64,000 nucleotides of DNA from an uncultured Halomonas sp. (GCF_947500835.1 NZ_CANMTQ010000003.1:310001-374000), one strand, 5' to 3'; shown: positions 43,291-52,491, numbered from the stretch's first letter. A program made the numbers and translations. Notes: generated by a model from the letters alone, not told the origin.

Positions 43291-44082
43291 CTAAAGCGAT
43301 GTGGATGATAACGACGATAATGGGGCTTGTTGGGCATCTTGCCAACGAGCGCTATCCTCCGGCAGATGCCCGGACCAGCCAAAGCGATCGAACAACTGGT
43401 TCATGTCGGTATCCAGCGCGGCACTGAGCGCGAGCGTGGCCTGATGGGTGGGGTGCAGGATGCTCAAGCCAACCGCTGCCAGCAGCAGGCGTGAACAGTC
43501 AAGCCGTTCCCGAAAGAAGCGATTGTGCACGCCCTTGCCATGCTTGGCATCTCCGATGATAGGGTAGCCGCGCCGGGAAAGATGACGTCGGATCTGATGA
43601 CGTCGTCCGGTCAACGGGTGAACTTCCATCAGCGAATAGCGCGCCTGGGGATAGCGATCGATGGCAATCGGCAATTCGACGCTGTCCAGCCGGCGTATCT
43701 CGGTGCGGGCGGCCTGTTCCGGCATTTCGCTCTTGGGACGGCGGCCATCCTCTTCCCGCAGCGGCCAGTCGAGGCACTCCTGCACTGGGCCAATACCCCG
43801 CACTACCGCGACATAGCGTTTTTGTACCTGTTGAGCGCTGAACTGGGCCGCCAGTGTGCTGGCCATATCAGACGTCAGCGCAAACAGCAGGACACCGGAG
43901 GTAGGACGATCCAGGCGATGCACCGGATAGACCCGCTGACCCAGCTGATCCCGCAGAATCTGCAAGGCAAAACGTGTTTCGCCCTTGGCCAGGACTGTGC
44001 GGTGCACCAGCAGTCCAGAAGGCTTATGCACCGCGACCAGCTGCTCGTCCTGGTAAAGAATCCTCAAAGGCTCGTCGCTCAT
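43291..44082 (-). CDS. truC: tRNA pseudouridine(65) synthase
   Basis: RluA-family pseudouridine synthase of 263 aa. It begins LRILYQDEQLVAVHKPSGLLVHRT and has the catalytic HRLDRPTSGVLLF motif, then LTGRRHQIRRHL; overall it tracks E. coli TruC, which modifies U65 of tRNA-Ile and tRNA-Asp. Lies 19 nt upstream of tcdA, so the tRNA-modifying genes may be cotranscribed. Another RluA paralogue cannot be fully excluded. Confidence 0.9.
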   Translation of the reverse strand: MSDEPLRILYQDEQLVAVHKPSGLLVHRTVLAKGETRFALQILRDQLGQRVYPVHRLDRPTSGVLLFALTSDMASTLAAQFSAQQVQKRYVAVVRGIGPVQECLDWPLREEDGRRPKSEMPEQAARTEIRRLDSVELPIAIDRYPQARYSLMEVHPLTGRRHQIRRHLSRRGYPIIGDAKHGKGVHNRFFRERLDCSRLLLAAVGLSILHPTHQATLALSAALDTDMNQLFDRFGWSGHLPEDSARWQDAQQAPLSSLSSTSL

Positions 44083-44089
44083 CGAGCGT

Positions 44090-45370
44090 TCAACCGAAAA
44101 GGCCGTACAGGATGGCGCTCATGGCCACCAGGCCCGCCACGGTCACGAAGACGTTGCTGGCCCGGCCGCGGTAGGGAGCGAGCGCCGGCACCTTGTGAAT
44201 GGCATACATGGGCATCAGATAAAGAATCGCGGCGATGACCGGGCCGCTCAAGGTCTCGATCAGGCTCAGGATATTGGGGTTGATGATGGCCACACCCCAG
44301 GTCGTCAGGAACATGAAGGCGATAGTGAAACGATTGATCTTGCCGGTATGAACGCTTCTACCTTGGCTCTGTAACAGGTTGCGCACCATACCTTTCAGGC
44401 CTTCGCTGGCGCCCATGTAGTGGCCGAAGAAAGACGAGATGATGGCAACAAACGCGACCAGCGGGCCGAAGTAACTGACGAAACCGCTGTCGTACACGTT
44501 AGCCAGATAGGACAGGATCGGCAGGTTTTGCGCCTTGGCCTCGAGCAGTTGTTCCGGGGTGAGCGCCAGTACACAGGAGAACACGAACAGCATAACGAAG
44601 CTCACCAGCATCAGCGTGGTATTGCGCAGGATGACATCCGCCTTGGCTGAGGCGCCATCGCCATGGTCGCGTTTCAGGGAAACCGCAAACTGGGAGATCG
44701 CTGGCGAATGGTTGAAGGAAAACACCAGTACCGGGATGGTCAGCCACACGGTGACGAGGAAATCACCGCCCTCGGGCATCGTGCCAAGACTCGCCAGATT
44801 CCAGCTAGGGATCAGGTACAGGGACATGAAGATCAAAATGGCCACCAGCGGGTAGACCAGCCACTGGGTGACCCGGAGCATGACGCGCTCCCCGGCAAGC
44901 ATGACCGCCATCATGGCGGCGATCAGCACCCCGGAGAGCAACCAGCGTGGCGGCGGCGTCATGCCCAGTTGATTGCTGAGAAAGCTCGCCACGGTATTGG
45001 TGATGCCCACCCCGTAGATCAGCACGATAGGGTAGATCGCCAGAAAATAGAGCAGGGTGATGGCGCGGCCGGCGTTCTCGCCAAAGTGCTCTTTCACCAC
45101 CTGGGTGATGTCGCTGTTCTTGATCGAAGAGGAACAGACGAAGCGGGACAGCCCGCGGTGGGAAAGATAGGTCATCGGACCGATCAGCAGTGTCATCAGC
45201 ACCAGGGGCCAGAAACCGCCGATACCTGCATTGATGGGCAGGAACAGAATGCCAGCGCCCACGGCGGTGCCGAACAGGCTCAGCATCCAGGTCGTATCCT
45301 GGCTCGTCCAGGCGCTGGCCTTGGCAGCGTTGTGATTGCGCGTTGGTTGCGTGATACCGGGTTCTTCCAT
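44090..45370 (-). CDS. HAAAP-family serine/threonine transporter (SdaC-like)
   Basis: Eleven-helix amino acid carrier of 426 aa. The sequence [25 protein letters not shown] matches the first helix of SdaC, with [64 protein letters not shown] and the end [14 protein letters not shown] also shared. Most likely imports serine or threonine with H+ or Na+. Only 7 nt separate it from truC downstream. Confidence 0.9.
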   Translation of the reverse strand: MEEPGITQPTRNHNAAKASAWTSQDTTWMLSLFGTAVGAGILFLPINAGIGGFWPLVLMTLLIGPMTYLSHRGLSRFVCSSSIKNSDITQVVKEHFGENAGRAITLLYFLAIYPIVLIYGVGITNTVASFLSNQLGMTPPPRWLLSGVLIAAMMAVMLAGERVMLRVTQWLVYPLVAILIFMSLYLIPSWNLASLGTMPEGGDFLVTVWLTIPVLVFSFNHSPAISQFAVSLKRDHGDGASAKADVILRNTTLMLVSFVMLFVFSCVLALTPEQLLEAKAQNLPILSYLANVYDSGFVSYFGPLVAFVAIISSFFGHYMGASEGLKGMVRNLLQSQGRSVHTGKINRFTIAFMFLTTWGVAIINPNILSLIETLSGPVIAAILYLMPMYAIHKVPALAPYRGRASNVFVTVAGLVAMSAILYGLFG

Positions 45371-45527
45371 GAGATGACGTCCATTGCACTGCGAGAATAG
45401 GTAGCATAGCGCATTCCAGAAATGTGAAACATGGCCCGGGTCAGTTATGACAATTGCGGCTCATTGCGTCTCGCAATCCGCATCCGCATTGGGCATGCTG
45501 ATGATTTACGCCGTGGGAAGTCTCGCA

Positions 45528-47285
45528 ATGAAAGTGTCCCCTGCCTATCGTATCGCCGCCACCATTCTGCATGGCTTCGATGAATACCGTTCGCTTTTCA
45601 AGCAGATCACCAGCGCCGCTCGTCAACGCTTTTCAAAAGCGTCCTGGCGGGATGCTCAGCAGGCATCGGCGGCGCGTATCAATCTCTACGACGAAAAGGT
45701 CGAAGACACGCTTTCCCGGCTCAAGCGCTCCTTCGAAGACGACGAGCTCACCCACTGCGAGAACTGGCGTGAAGCCAAGCAGCACTATGCCGAGCTGATC
45801 GATCAGCGTCTCGATTACGAACTGGCGGAAACCTATTTCAATTCATTGTTCTGCTCGATCTTTCATCATCGCCATATTCGCAATGACTGGATGTTCGTCT
45901 ACAGCTCCCGGGAGCATGCGGCCCGCCGCTCCGATATCGAATTGACACGCCGGCGCCGGGTCGAAGGGGATTGGAATGGTGCACTGACCTGGGCGTTGGA
46001 AGAGGCCTCCCTGGACACCAGTTACGACGATCTTGCGCGAGACGCGGAAATGGGCAGCGAGTTTTTGAGCACGCATCTTCCGGAAGCCCTGCGAGACGCT
46101 CCGGATGCGCAAATCGAGCTGCTCAACAGCGTGTTCTATCGCAACAAGGGGGCCTATCTCGTGGGGCGACTGAGCGGTGGCGATGTCCAGGTGCCGCTGG
46201 TGCTGCCAATCGTGCACGACGAAACCCAGGGTGATGTGAGAGGCGTACGTCTGGATACGGTAATTATCGAGCCGGTGGAAATATCGATCATCTTTTCCTT
46301 CACGCGGGTTTATTTTCAGGTCGATGTGCCGGTACCCGGTGAGTTCGTCGGCTATCTACAGGAGCTGATGCCAGAAAAGCCCCAGGGCGAACTCTACGCC
46401 GCAATTGGTTTTTTCAAACACGGCAAGACCGAGTTCTTTCGCGACCTCAATCGGCATATTGCCAAACGCCAGGATCGTTTCATCATTGCTCCCGGGGTGC
46501 GAGGCATGGTCATGGCAGTGTTCGTGCTGCCCTCCTACCGTGCGGTGTTCAAGATCATCAAGGATCGTTTCGACCCTACCAAGGCGATGAGCCGCGAGAA
46601 CGTGCGGGAGAAGTATCGTCTGGTCAAACGCCACGACCGGGTGGGGCGTATGGCGGATACCCAAGAGTTTTCCAATCTCATCGCCCGCAGGGATCATTTC
46701 GATCCGCAGTGCCTGGATGAACTGCTCGAGGTGGCGCCCTCCACGGTGGAGCTGCGCGGCGACAAGGTACTCATCAAGCACTGCTACACCGAACGCATGA
46801 TGATGCCGCTCAATCTCTATCTGGAACAGAGCGATGAGCAGGAAACCCGGGCCATCCTCAAGGATTACGGCAACGCCATCAAGCAGATGGCGGCGGCGAA
46901 CATCTTTCCCGGGGACATGCTGCTCAAGAATTTCGGGGTCACTCGTCATGGCCGAGTCGTGTTCTACGATTACGATGAGATCTGCTATCTCACGGAGTGC
47001 AACTTTCGCAAGATTCCGGAAGCTCGCTATCCGGAACAGGAGATGATGGACGAGCCATGGTACTCCGTTGGCCCCAATGATATTTTCCCTGAGGAATTCG
47101 GTCCTTTCCTGTTTGCGGATATCAAGCTGCGCCGCCTGTTTCTGGAACTGCATCCCGAGATCTTCGAGGCGGATTATTGGAAGGGGCTGCAAAATGCGAT
47201 CACGGAAGGTCAGGTGATCGACGTCTACCCCTATCGCAACAAGCAGCGCTTCGCCGGGGGTGATCAGGCGGTACTGACCTACTGA
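45528..47285 (+). CDS. aceK: Isocitrate dehydrogenase kinase/phosphatase
   Basis: Bifunctional enzyme (585 aa) that phosphorylates and dephosphorylates isocitrate dehydrogenase to steer carbon to the glyoxylate shunt on acetate. It aligns with E. coli AceK from YRIAATILHGFDEYRSLF through GVRGMVMAVFVLPSYRAVFKIIKDRF (ATP loop) to GVTRHGRVVFYDYDEICYL and YPEQEMMDEPWYSVGPNDIFPEEF. ATG 45528 gives a start in line with homologues; upstream in-frame starts (45447, 45495, 45501) would add 9-27 residues. aceA/aceB are not adjacent, unlike in E. coli. Confidence 0.95.
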   Translation: MKVSPAYRIAATILHGFDEYRSLFKQITSAARQRFSKASWRDAQQASAARINLYDEKVEDTLSRLKRSFEDDELTHCENWREAKQHYAELIDQRLDYELAETYFNSLFCSIFHHRHIRNDWMFVYSSREHAARRSDIELTRRRRVEGDWNGALTWALEEASLDTSYDDLARDAEMGSEFLSTHLPEALRDAPDAQIELLNSVFYRNKGAYLVGRLSGGDVQVPLVLPIVHDETQGDVRGVRLDTVIIEPVEISIIFSFTRVYFQVDVPVPGEFVGYLQELMPEKPQGELYAAIGFFKHGKTEFFRDLNRHIAKRQDRFIIAPGVRGMVMAVFVLPSYRAVFKIIKDRFDPTKAMSRENVREKYRLVKRHDRVGRMADTQEFSNLIARRDHFDPQCLDELLEVAPSTVELRGDKVLIKHCYTERMMMPLNLYLEQSDEQETRAILKDYGNAIKQMAAANIFPGDMLLKNFGVTRHGRVVFYDYDEICYLTECNFRKIPEARYPEQEMMDEPWYSVGPNDIFPEEFGPFLFADIKLRRLFLELHPEIFEADYWKGLQNAITEGQVIDVYPYRNKQRFAGGDQAVLTY

Positions 47286-47329
47286 TTCAATGACTTATCG
47301 ATTCACTGACTTACCGGCTCAAGGATTGA

Positions 47330-48058
47330 ATGCGAGACAAGATGACGACAAATGCCAGACAGCGCCTGGTGGTGCTCACCGGGGCGGGTATCAGCGCCGA
47401 GAGCGGTTTGAAGACCTTTCGTTATGGCGATGGCCTGTGGGAAAACCACGCCATCCAGGACGTCGCCACGCCGGAAGGGTGGCAACGCGATCCGGCGCTG
47501 GTGTTGCGCTTTTACGACGAGCGTCGTGCCCAGGTGCGTTGTGCCAAGCCCAATCCCGCTCACCGAGCCTTGGCCCAGCTCGAGACGGACTTTGATGTCA
47601 GCATCATCACCCAGAACATCGACGACCTGCACGAACGGGCCGGCTCCAAGAGGGTCGTGCATCTGCATGGGGAAGTGCTCAGGGCGCGATCGAGCGCCGA
47701 CCCGCGGCTGGTCTATTCCCTGCCGCGAGGCGGTATCAAGCTGGGTGATCTATGCGACAAGGGCAGCCAGTTGCGGCCCGATGTGGTGTGGTTCGGCGAA
47801 GCAGTGCCCGCCTACGGTGACGCCTGCGATATCGTCACCCAGGCGGATCTGCTGCTGGTGGTGGGTACGTCGCTTGCGGTCATGCCCGCCGCCATGCTGC
47901 TGCACGAGGCGCCAAGCGACTGCCCCTGTATCCTGGTAGATCCCAATGCATCACAGCTATCCCCCAACTGGGTACGCGCCATCGATGCACCGGCCAGTCA
48001 GGGTGTGCCGCCTCTGGTCGAGCACTGGCGCCGTCAGAAGCGCCTCGAGGTGCCTTGA
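47330..48058 (+). CDS. Sir2-family NAD-dependent protein deacylase without zinc cysteines
   Basis: Sirtuin of 242 aa removing acyl groups from lysines with NAD+. Core motifs: LTGAGISAESGLKTFR, TQNIDDLHERAG and catalytic His in VVHLHGEV. After this His, the usual CxxC...CxxC zinc ribbon is absent; only one Cys (GDLCDKGSQ) remains before LRPDVVWFGE. AAGGA at 47321-47325 supports ATG 47330; ATG 47342 is an alternative. Lies 44 nt after aceK. Substrates unknown; acetyl-CoA synthetase is a frequent target of bacterial sirtuins (inference only). Confidence 0.88.
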   Translation: MRDKMTTNARQRLVVLTGAGISAESGLKTFRYGDGLWENHAIQDVATPEGWQRDPALVLRFYDERRAQVRCAKPNPAHRALAQLETDFDVSIITQNIDDLHERAGSKRVVHLHGEVLRARSSADPRLVYSLPRGGIKLGDLCDKGSQLRPDVVWFGEAVPAYGDACDIVTQADLLLVVGTSLAVMPAAMLLHEAPSDCPCILVDPNASQLSPNWVRAIDAPASQGVPPLVEHWRRQKRLEVP

Positions 48059-48091
48059 GCATTGGATAACAACTGGATTCCAGAGTACGCC

Positions 48092-48811
48092 ATGACCCTG
48101 ATGGATTCGGATCACTGTATTGCCACGCCACCCCGTCGCCCCTTCAAGGCCCGGGGAAGCTTCGTCACTCGCTGCGAAACCTGTCGTATGCCGCTGTTGA
48201 ACTGCCTGTGCCCTTATCGGGTAACAACCGAAAGCGAAGTGCGTTTCTGGCTATTGACCCATCCATTGGAACATAACAAGCCGACCAATACCGGCCGGCT
48301 GATCGGCGATATTCTCGACACCACCGAGGTCTTCACCTGGTATCGCACCGCGCCGGACACTGCGCTGCTCCAATACCTCGATGATCCCCGCTTCGCTCCG
48401 TTCGTCATCTTCCCGGATGATCAGCCGGACTATGCCGAACGGGTCGTGGATGTCGAGGCGGTAAGCGATGCAAAGCAGGAAGGGCGCATTCCGGTATTCA
48501 TCATTTTAGATGGCACCTGGCGCCAGGCCCGGCGTATCTTTCGCAAGAGCCCTTATCTTGAGCGCCTGCCGGTGCTGCCGCTACGCACCGACCGGCTGAC
48601 GCGTTATCACCTGCGCAAACCCGCCTCGGCGTCGCATCTATGCACCGCCGAGGTCGCCGCGGAGTTGTTGCGCCAGAGCGGCGACGTAGACGCTGCCGGT
48701 TTACTCGACGACTACTTCGATGTCTTCAACGACAGCTACGCTGAAAGCCGTCGCCACCGCAAGCTCCAGAAGCCTACGGCGGCGATGCAGCGGCTGCTGG
48801 AAAGGCAGTGA
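48092..48811 (+). CDS. tapT: DTW-domain tRNA-uridine aminocarboxypropyltransferase (TapT/YfiP-like)
   Basis: DTW-domain protein (about 239 aa) that should add the acp group to a tRNA uridine (acp3U47) using SAM. Features: an N-terminal zinc-type Cys cluster CETCRMPLLNCLC, EVRFWLLTHPLEHNKPTNTGRL and the DxTW motif in ILDGTWRQARRI. Starts are uncertain: TTG 48062 (with GAGGTG upstream), ATG 48092 and ATG 48101 are in frame. It begins directly after the sirtuin gene, so they are probably cotranscribed. Confidence 0.85.
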   Translation: MTLMDSDHCIATPPRRPFKARGSFVTRCETCRMPLLNCLCPYRVTTESEVRFWLLTHPLEHNKPTNTGRLIGDILDTTEVFTWYRTAPDTALLQYLDDPRFAPFVIFPDDQPDYAERVVDVEAVSDAKQEGRIPVFIILDGTWRQARRIFRKSPYLERLPVLPLRTDRLTRYHLRKPASASHLCTAEVAAELLRQSGDVDAAGLLDDYFDVFNDSYAESRRHRKLQKPTAAMQRLLERQ

Positions 48812-48882
48812 TACAAACAACGAAACGCCGGCCCCACCACGGCAACGACTACCACCACAGTCAGGATTTCAGGAGTTTTTTC

Positions 48883-50112
48883 ATGAGCCAACAAGAAGAA
48901 AAAGGTATTTCTCGCCGCGATTTTGTCGGTATTTCGGGTCGCTTCGGTCTGACTTCGACCTTGCTGGCCGCCTCGGGTCTGGGGGCAACCATGAGCGTTT
49001 CTAGTCTGGCGAGGGCTGCAGAGCAAGAAGAGAAGAAACGCAAACGAACCACTCCGAAGCACATCCTGCGTTTCGCAGCTTCGGGCTGTAACGAGCAAAA
49101 TCAGGATATTCAGAAGTCCGGCCAACTGTTCTTTGCCCAGGATCTGGAAGCCCGCAGCAACGGTGCCATTCGCGTAGAATTCATGGAAAGCAGCGAGTCG
49201 TGCAATCAGTTCGAGGGTGTGAACAGAACCCAGCAGGGCAGCGTGGATATGTTCTCGGCCTCGACTCAGAATTCCGCCGTGGACGCGCCTTATTACAACG
49301 TGCTCGACTTTGCCTACATGTTTCCGTCCACGGCATCGATGTTTCATTTTTTCTACGATCCGCGCAGCGAGAAGCTGCTGCGCGAACCTCTACGCCAGCG
49401 ACATGGCATTCAGTTCCTGTTCACCCACTGTGATCTACGCGGCCTGATGCTGGGACTCAAATGGGCGAACAAGCCGCTGGTGACGCGTCTTGAAGAGTTG
49501 TCGGGTACCAGAAACAGGGTCGCTGGTAGTCAGCTTGGACGCATCGCCATGCGAGAGCTCAATCTAAACCCAGTGCCGGTGGCCTGGGAGAAAACCATGA
49601 GCGGTTTGCGCCAGGGCCTGTTCGATGGTGCGGAAACCTGGATGGCAGCGGTGGCTCATACGGGAATGGCGCCGATAATTTCCCAGGCAGTGGATCTGCG
49701 ATTCTTCGCTGGCACCGAGCACACCGCCATGAGTCTGCCGGTCTTCGATAAGCTGGGTAGCGACTTGCAGGATCAGGTAATGGAGTCCGCCTATGCTGCG
49801 CAGATATTCACCCAGGGCATGAACGAAGCGGGGCGCACGCAAGTCATCGGTGAGATGGAAAACCCCATGCCAGGCACCGTCTTTGCCAAGCATAACGTGC
49901 GAGTGGCACCGCTTTCCGATGAAATACGCCAGCAGGCTGCCGAGATATGCGCCCCGGAGTGCAATCCCGGGCCTTGGGCGCCTTGGCGTGATCGGCTCAA
50001 CAACTGGGCCGGCGGCATCGACGTCTATCAGGAGATTCATGCTATCGCACGGGAAATACCCAAGGACATGGCGGCGATCAACGTCAAGCCCAATCGCTGG
50101 TGGCGCGGTTAG
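48883..50112 (+). CDS. TRAP transporter solute-binding protein, Tat-exported (orphan)
   Basis: DctP-family periplasmic binding protein (409 aa). A twin-arginine signal is visible (ISRRDFVGISG, then a hydrophobic stretch ending SLARAAE). The mature part has FAQDLEARSNGAIRVEF, the TRAP typical GSVDMFSAS and ELNLNPVPVAWEKTMSGLRQGLFDGAETW, the key helix with the conserved Arg-containing binding region shifted. AGGAG at 48871-48875 supports ATG 48883. No dctQ or dctM genes lie beside it, so the partner permease is elsewhere or missing. Ligand unknown. Confidence 0.82.
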   Translation: MSQQEEKGISRRDFVGISGRFGLTSTLLAASGLGATMSVSSLARAAEQEEKKRKRTTPKHILRFAASGCNEQNQDIQKSGQLFFAQDLEARSNGAIRVEFMESSESCNQFEGVNRTQQGSVDMFSASTQNSAVDAPYYNVLDFAYMFPSTASMFHFFYDPRSEKLLREPLRQRHGIQFLFTHCDLRGLMLGLKWANKPLVTRLEELSGTRNRVAGSQLGRIAMRELNLNPVPVAWEKTMSGLRQGLFDGAETWMAAVAHTGMAPIISQAVDLRFFAGTEHTAMSLPVFDKLGSDLQDQVMESAYAAQIFTQGMNEAGRTQVIGEMENPMPGTVFAKHNVRVAPLSDEIRQQAAEICAPECNPGPWAPWRDRLNNWAGGIDVYQEIHAIAREIPKDMAAINVKPNRWWRG

Positions 50113-50136
50113 ATGGCAAGGATTCGGATCGAGGTA

Positions 50137-50532
50137 TCAACCAAGCTGATGCATGCCGGCGGTTTTGGCAGCCTGCTTATCGAACGTCACCATATGGCTG
50201 CAACCGGCTGCATTGGCGCAGCGCTCGATCAGGCAGTCAGCGAAATCCGCCTTGGCATTGGCGAAGCGCCGTAAGGCTTGCCAGACGATTTCTGCTTGTT
50301 CAACTACCACTTCTCGCGTTCTCAGAATAGTGTCGAGAACGTTGACGATCTCTTTCTTCGTGACTTGGTAGCAGCTTTGTAGCACCCATACCAACTCCAC
50401 GATCGATACCATTGTAATAAAGCCGGGTTTCTCAATGGAAAGCGTTTCGAACATTGCCGTAGCTTTGGGCGACTGCTGTGGATCGTCCTGAGCCACATAA
50501 CGAACAATCACGTTGGTATCCAGGCCGATCAT
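50137..50532 (-). CDS. vapC: PIN-domain toxin, VapC family
   Basis: Probable ribonuclease toxin of 131 aa. The PIN acidic residues are in place: D5 in MIGLDTNVIVRY, E46 in SIVELVWVL, and the later Asp pair in KADFADCLIE. It overlaps the antitoxin gene by 4 nt (ATGA-type), the standard toxin-antitoxin coupling. VapC toxins typically cut initiator tRNA or rRNA; the target here is unknown. The pair sits beside a tRNA array, a common insertion location. Confidence 0.9.
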   Translation of the reverse strand: MIGLDTNVIVRYVAQDDPQQSPKATAMFETLSIEKPGFITMVSIVELVWVLQSCYQVTKKEIVNVLDTILRTREVVVEQAEIVWQALRRFANAKADFADCLIERCANAAGCSHMVTFDKQAAKTAGMHQLG

Positions 50533-50771
50533 TTCGCACTTGATCCTTGGCGGGCGATGGCATCATTCATCTCGGCGATGCTCACAGGAGTGTCTGGTGT
50601 GCGGATCATACCTTTAAGATCCTGTATGGAGCGATTGACCGCAAGAATGGCGAATTTGCCTTTCTCGACCTCCACGAACTCTATCCGGTCGCCCGCACCG
50701 ACCCCTAGCGAGGCACGAACCTGAGCTGGAATCGTTACCTGCCCTTTGGAAGTAAGCGTTGATGTAGACAT
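50529..50771 (-). CDS. vapB: AbrB-type antitoxin, VapB/MazE family
   Basis: An 80-aa DNA-binding antitoxin. The N-terminal swapped-hairpin AbrB domain reads LTSKGQVTIPAQVRASLGVGAGDRIEFVEVEKG; the C-terminal tail (about 50-80) should wrap the toxin. It precedes and overlaps vapC. Two palindromes directly upstream (50782-50815) are likely autoregulatory operators bound by the complex. Confidence 0.9.
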   Translation of the reverse strand: MSTSTLTSKGQVTIPAQVRASLGVGAGDRIEFVEVEKGKFAILAVNRSIQDLKGMIRTPDTPVSIAEMNDAIARQGSSAK

Positions 50772-50781
50772 GAGTTAACCG

Positions 50782-50815
50782 TCCAATATTGGATTTTCCT
50801 TACTATGGGGTAAGG
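50782..50815 (-). promoter_or_regulatory. Palindromic operators upstream of vapBC
   Basis: TCCAATATTGGA (50782-50793) is a perfect 12-bp palindrome 11 nt upstream of the vapB start, and CCTTAC-TATGGG-GTAAGG (50798-50815) is a second perfect inverted repeat. Their place in the promoter region of a toxin-antitoxin pair suggests sites for VapBC autorepression. Confidence 0.6.
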
Positions 50816-50853
50816 AATGAGAGATGACAACGAATTTGCCGATCAAAACCCAC

Positions 50854-50882
50854 TTGTCATCCCCAAGCGCTGTCAGTAATAT
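50854..50882 (+). promoter_or_regulatory. Sigma-70 promoter of the tRNA-Lys cluster
   Basis: TTGTCA (50854-50859), 17 nt, then TAATAT (50877-50882). The following bases GTGCGCCC form a GC-rich discriminator, as in stringently controlled stable-RNA promoters. The first tRNA starts 16 nt after the -10. Confidence 0.75.
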
Positions 50883-50897
50883 GTGCGCCCTGTCGAG

Positions 50898-50972
50898 GGG
50901 TCGTTAGCTCAGCGGTAGAGCAGTTGGCTTTTAACCAATTGGTCGTAGGTTCGAATCCTACACGACCCACCA
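50898..50972 (+). tRNA. tRNA-Lys (anticodon UUU), copy 1
   Basis: A 75-nt cloverleaf with encoded CCA. Acceptor GGGTCGT pairs with ACGACCC; D arm GCTC/GAGC; anticodon stem GTTGG/CCAAT with loop CTTTTAA (anticodon TTT); T arm GTAGG-TTCGAAT-CCTAC. Nearly the same as E. coli tRNA-Lys. First of three identical copies. Confidence 0.98.
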
Positions 50973-50990
50973 TCTCGACGGCCCGGCGGC

Positions 50991-51065
50991 GGGTCGTTAG
51001 CTCAGCGGTAGAGCAGTTGGCTTTTAACCAATTGGTCGTAGGTTCGAATCCTACACGACCCACCA
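50991..51065 (+). tRNA. tRNA-Lys (anticodon UUU), copy 2
   Basis: Identical in all 75 nt to copy 1, which ends 18 nt earlier. CCA is encoded at 51063-51065. Probably processed from the same precursor transcript. Confidence 0.98.
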
Positions 51066-51112
51066 TTATCGCCGCTTGAGATTTCTTGTAGTTCCATGAT
51101 CAATCCTGTCAC

Positions 51113-51187
51113 GGGTCGTTAGCTCAGCGGTAGAGCAGTTGGCTTTTAACCAATTGGTCGTAGGTTCGAATCCTACACGACCCACCA
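51113..51187 (+). tRNA. tRNA-Lys (anticodon UUU), copy 3
   Basis: Identical to copies 1 and 2. Separated from copy 2 by 47 nt and followed within 9 nt by the terminator stem. Confidence 0.98.
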
Positions 51188-51195
51188 AATACTAG

Positions 51196-51228
51196 CGCCC
51201 TCGCATTTTCGTATGCGGGGGCGTTTTT
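51196..51228 (+). terminator. Rho-independent terminator of the tRNA-Lys cluster
   Basis: CGCCCTCGCAT-TTTCGT-ATGCGGGGGCG forms an 11-bp stem (one T-G pair) followed by TTTTT. Confidence 0.85.
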
Positions 51229-51420
51229 GCTGTACGCCCGGGAGCATTTTCACGCTAGACTTGTCAGAATTCGTGAGTTGGGTGCGTCGGAGGATCGAAA
51301 AGATCGATCACATCCGGCGCTTCTGAGAGTCTGTTCAGGATCGTATCGCCGAGGGCAGTAGATCATGAGCTGACTCTGAAACGCAGGGGGATTCCCTGCC
51401 GACAAAGAGTGACAGACACG

Positions 51421-52449
51421 ATGACAACCATGACGCCTCGCGCAAGGGTGCAAGATCACTTGGCCCGTGCCTATTGTCCTACGCGGATTCCTGTCGAGGA
51501 TGAAGCCCGCATCGACGAGATAAAGCGCTTGTTGAATGAGCGCAACGCAGTGCTCGTCGCCCACTACTACACCGATGATGCCATCCAGCAGCTGGCGGAA
51601 GAGACCGGCGGATGTGTCTCGGATTCCCTGGAGATGGCGCGTTTTGGCGCCCGGCATGAAGCCTCAACGTTAGTGGTCGCCGGGGTACGCTTCATGGGGG
51701 AGACCGCCAAGATTCTCTCCCCCGAGAAACGTGTGCTGATGCCAACCCTGGAGGCCACCTGCTCCCTTGATATCGGTTGCCCCGCGGATGAGTTTGCGGC
51801 TTTCTGCGATGCCCACCCGGATCGCACCGTGGTGGTCTATGCCAATACCTCTGCAGCAGTAAAGGCCCGGGCCGACTGGGTAGTGACATCTTCCATTGCC
51901 GTGGATGTAATCGAGCACCTGCAGGCCAGAGGTGAAAAAATCCTGTGGGCGCCGGACAAGCATCTGGGTAGCTACATTCAAAAGCAGACCGGCGCCGATA
52001 TGCTGCTCTGGGACGGCGCCTGTATCGTCCATGAAGAGTTCAAGGCTAAAGGCATCACCGATCTCAAGGCGCTGTACCCGGATGCCGCAGTGCTGGTGCA
52101 TCCGGAATCGCCGGCCAGCGTGGTGGCGATTGCCGATGAGGTGGGCTCCACCTCGCAGCTGATCAAGGCGGCCAAGGCGTTGCCTCAACAGGAGATGATC
52201 GTTGCCACGGATCGCGGCATCTTCTTCAAGATGCAGCAGGCAGTGCCGGACAAGATCCTGTTTGAAGCTCCCACCGCCGGCAACGGTGCGACCTGCAAGA
52301 GCTGCGCCCACTGCCCCTGGATGGCGATGAATGCCCTCGACAATCTAGCCGGAGCGCTGCGTGACTATAGCGGCGAGATATTCGTCGACGATGAGTTGCG
52401 TCAGCGGGCGTTGAAGCCGCTGGAGCGGATGCTCAACTTCAAACGATAG
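51421..52449 (+). CDS. nadA: Quinolinate synthase
   Basis: [4Fe-4S] enzyme (342 aa) condensing iminoaspartate with dihydroxyacetone phosphate to quinolinate in NAD synthesis. Motifs: [67 protein letters not shown] and the C-terminal [13 protein letters not shown] with cluster Cys. The next enzyme, NadC, is encoded near the right end of the window. ATG 51421 is chosen; GTG 51409 and ATG 51430 are alternatives with no clear ribosome site. A small hairpin GCAGGGGGATTCCCTGC lies about 25-40 nt upstream. Confidence 0.96.
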   Translation: MTTMTPRARVQDHLARAYCPTRIPVEDEARIDEIKRLLNERNAVLVAHYYTDDAIQQLAEETGGCVSDSLEMARFGARHEASTLVVAGVRFMGETAKILSPEKRVLMPTLEATCSLDIGCPADEFAAFCDAHPDRTVVVYANTSAAVKARADWVVTSSIAVDVIEHLQARGEKILWAPDKHLGSYIQKQTGADMLLWDGACIVHEEFKAKGITDLKALYPDAAVLVHPESPASVVAIADEVGSTSQLIKAAKALPQQEMIVATDRGIFFKMQQAVPDKILFEAPTAGNGATCKSCAHCPWMAMNALDNLAGALRDYSGEIFVDDELRQRALKPLERMLNFKR

Positions 52450-52459
52450 TGGTTGAAAC

Positions 52460-52491
52460 GCCTCGCTGCCAGATAGCGGTAAGGCTTTTTT
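52460..52491 (+). terminator. Putative terminator after nadA
   Basis: GCCT and GCT pair with AGC and AGGC around a small loop, followed by a run of six T. The stem is interrupted, so confidence is moderate. Confidence 0.45.

Noticed and set aside
50857..51066. Minus-strand frame reading GRVGFEPTTNWLKANCSTAE twice
   Set aside because: It is the antisense translation of two tRNA-Lys genes, a well-known false protein in databases.
50898..51187. Three exact 75-bp repeats with short spacers, resembling a CRISPR-like array
   Set aside because: The repeats fold as tRNA-Lys cloverleafs with CCA ends; there are only three, and no cas genes are present.
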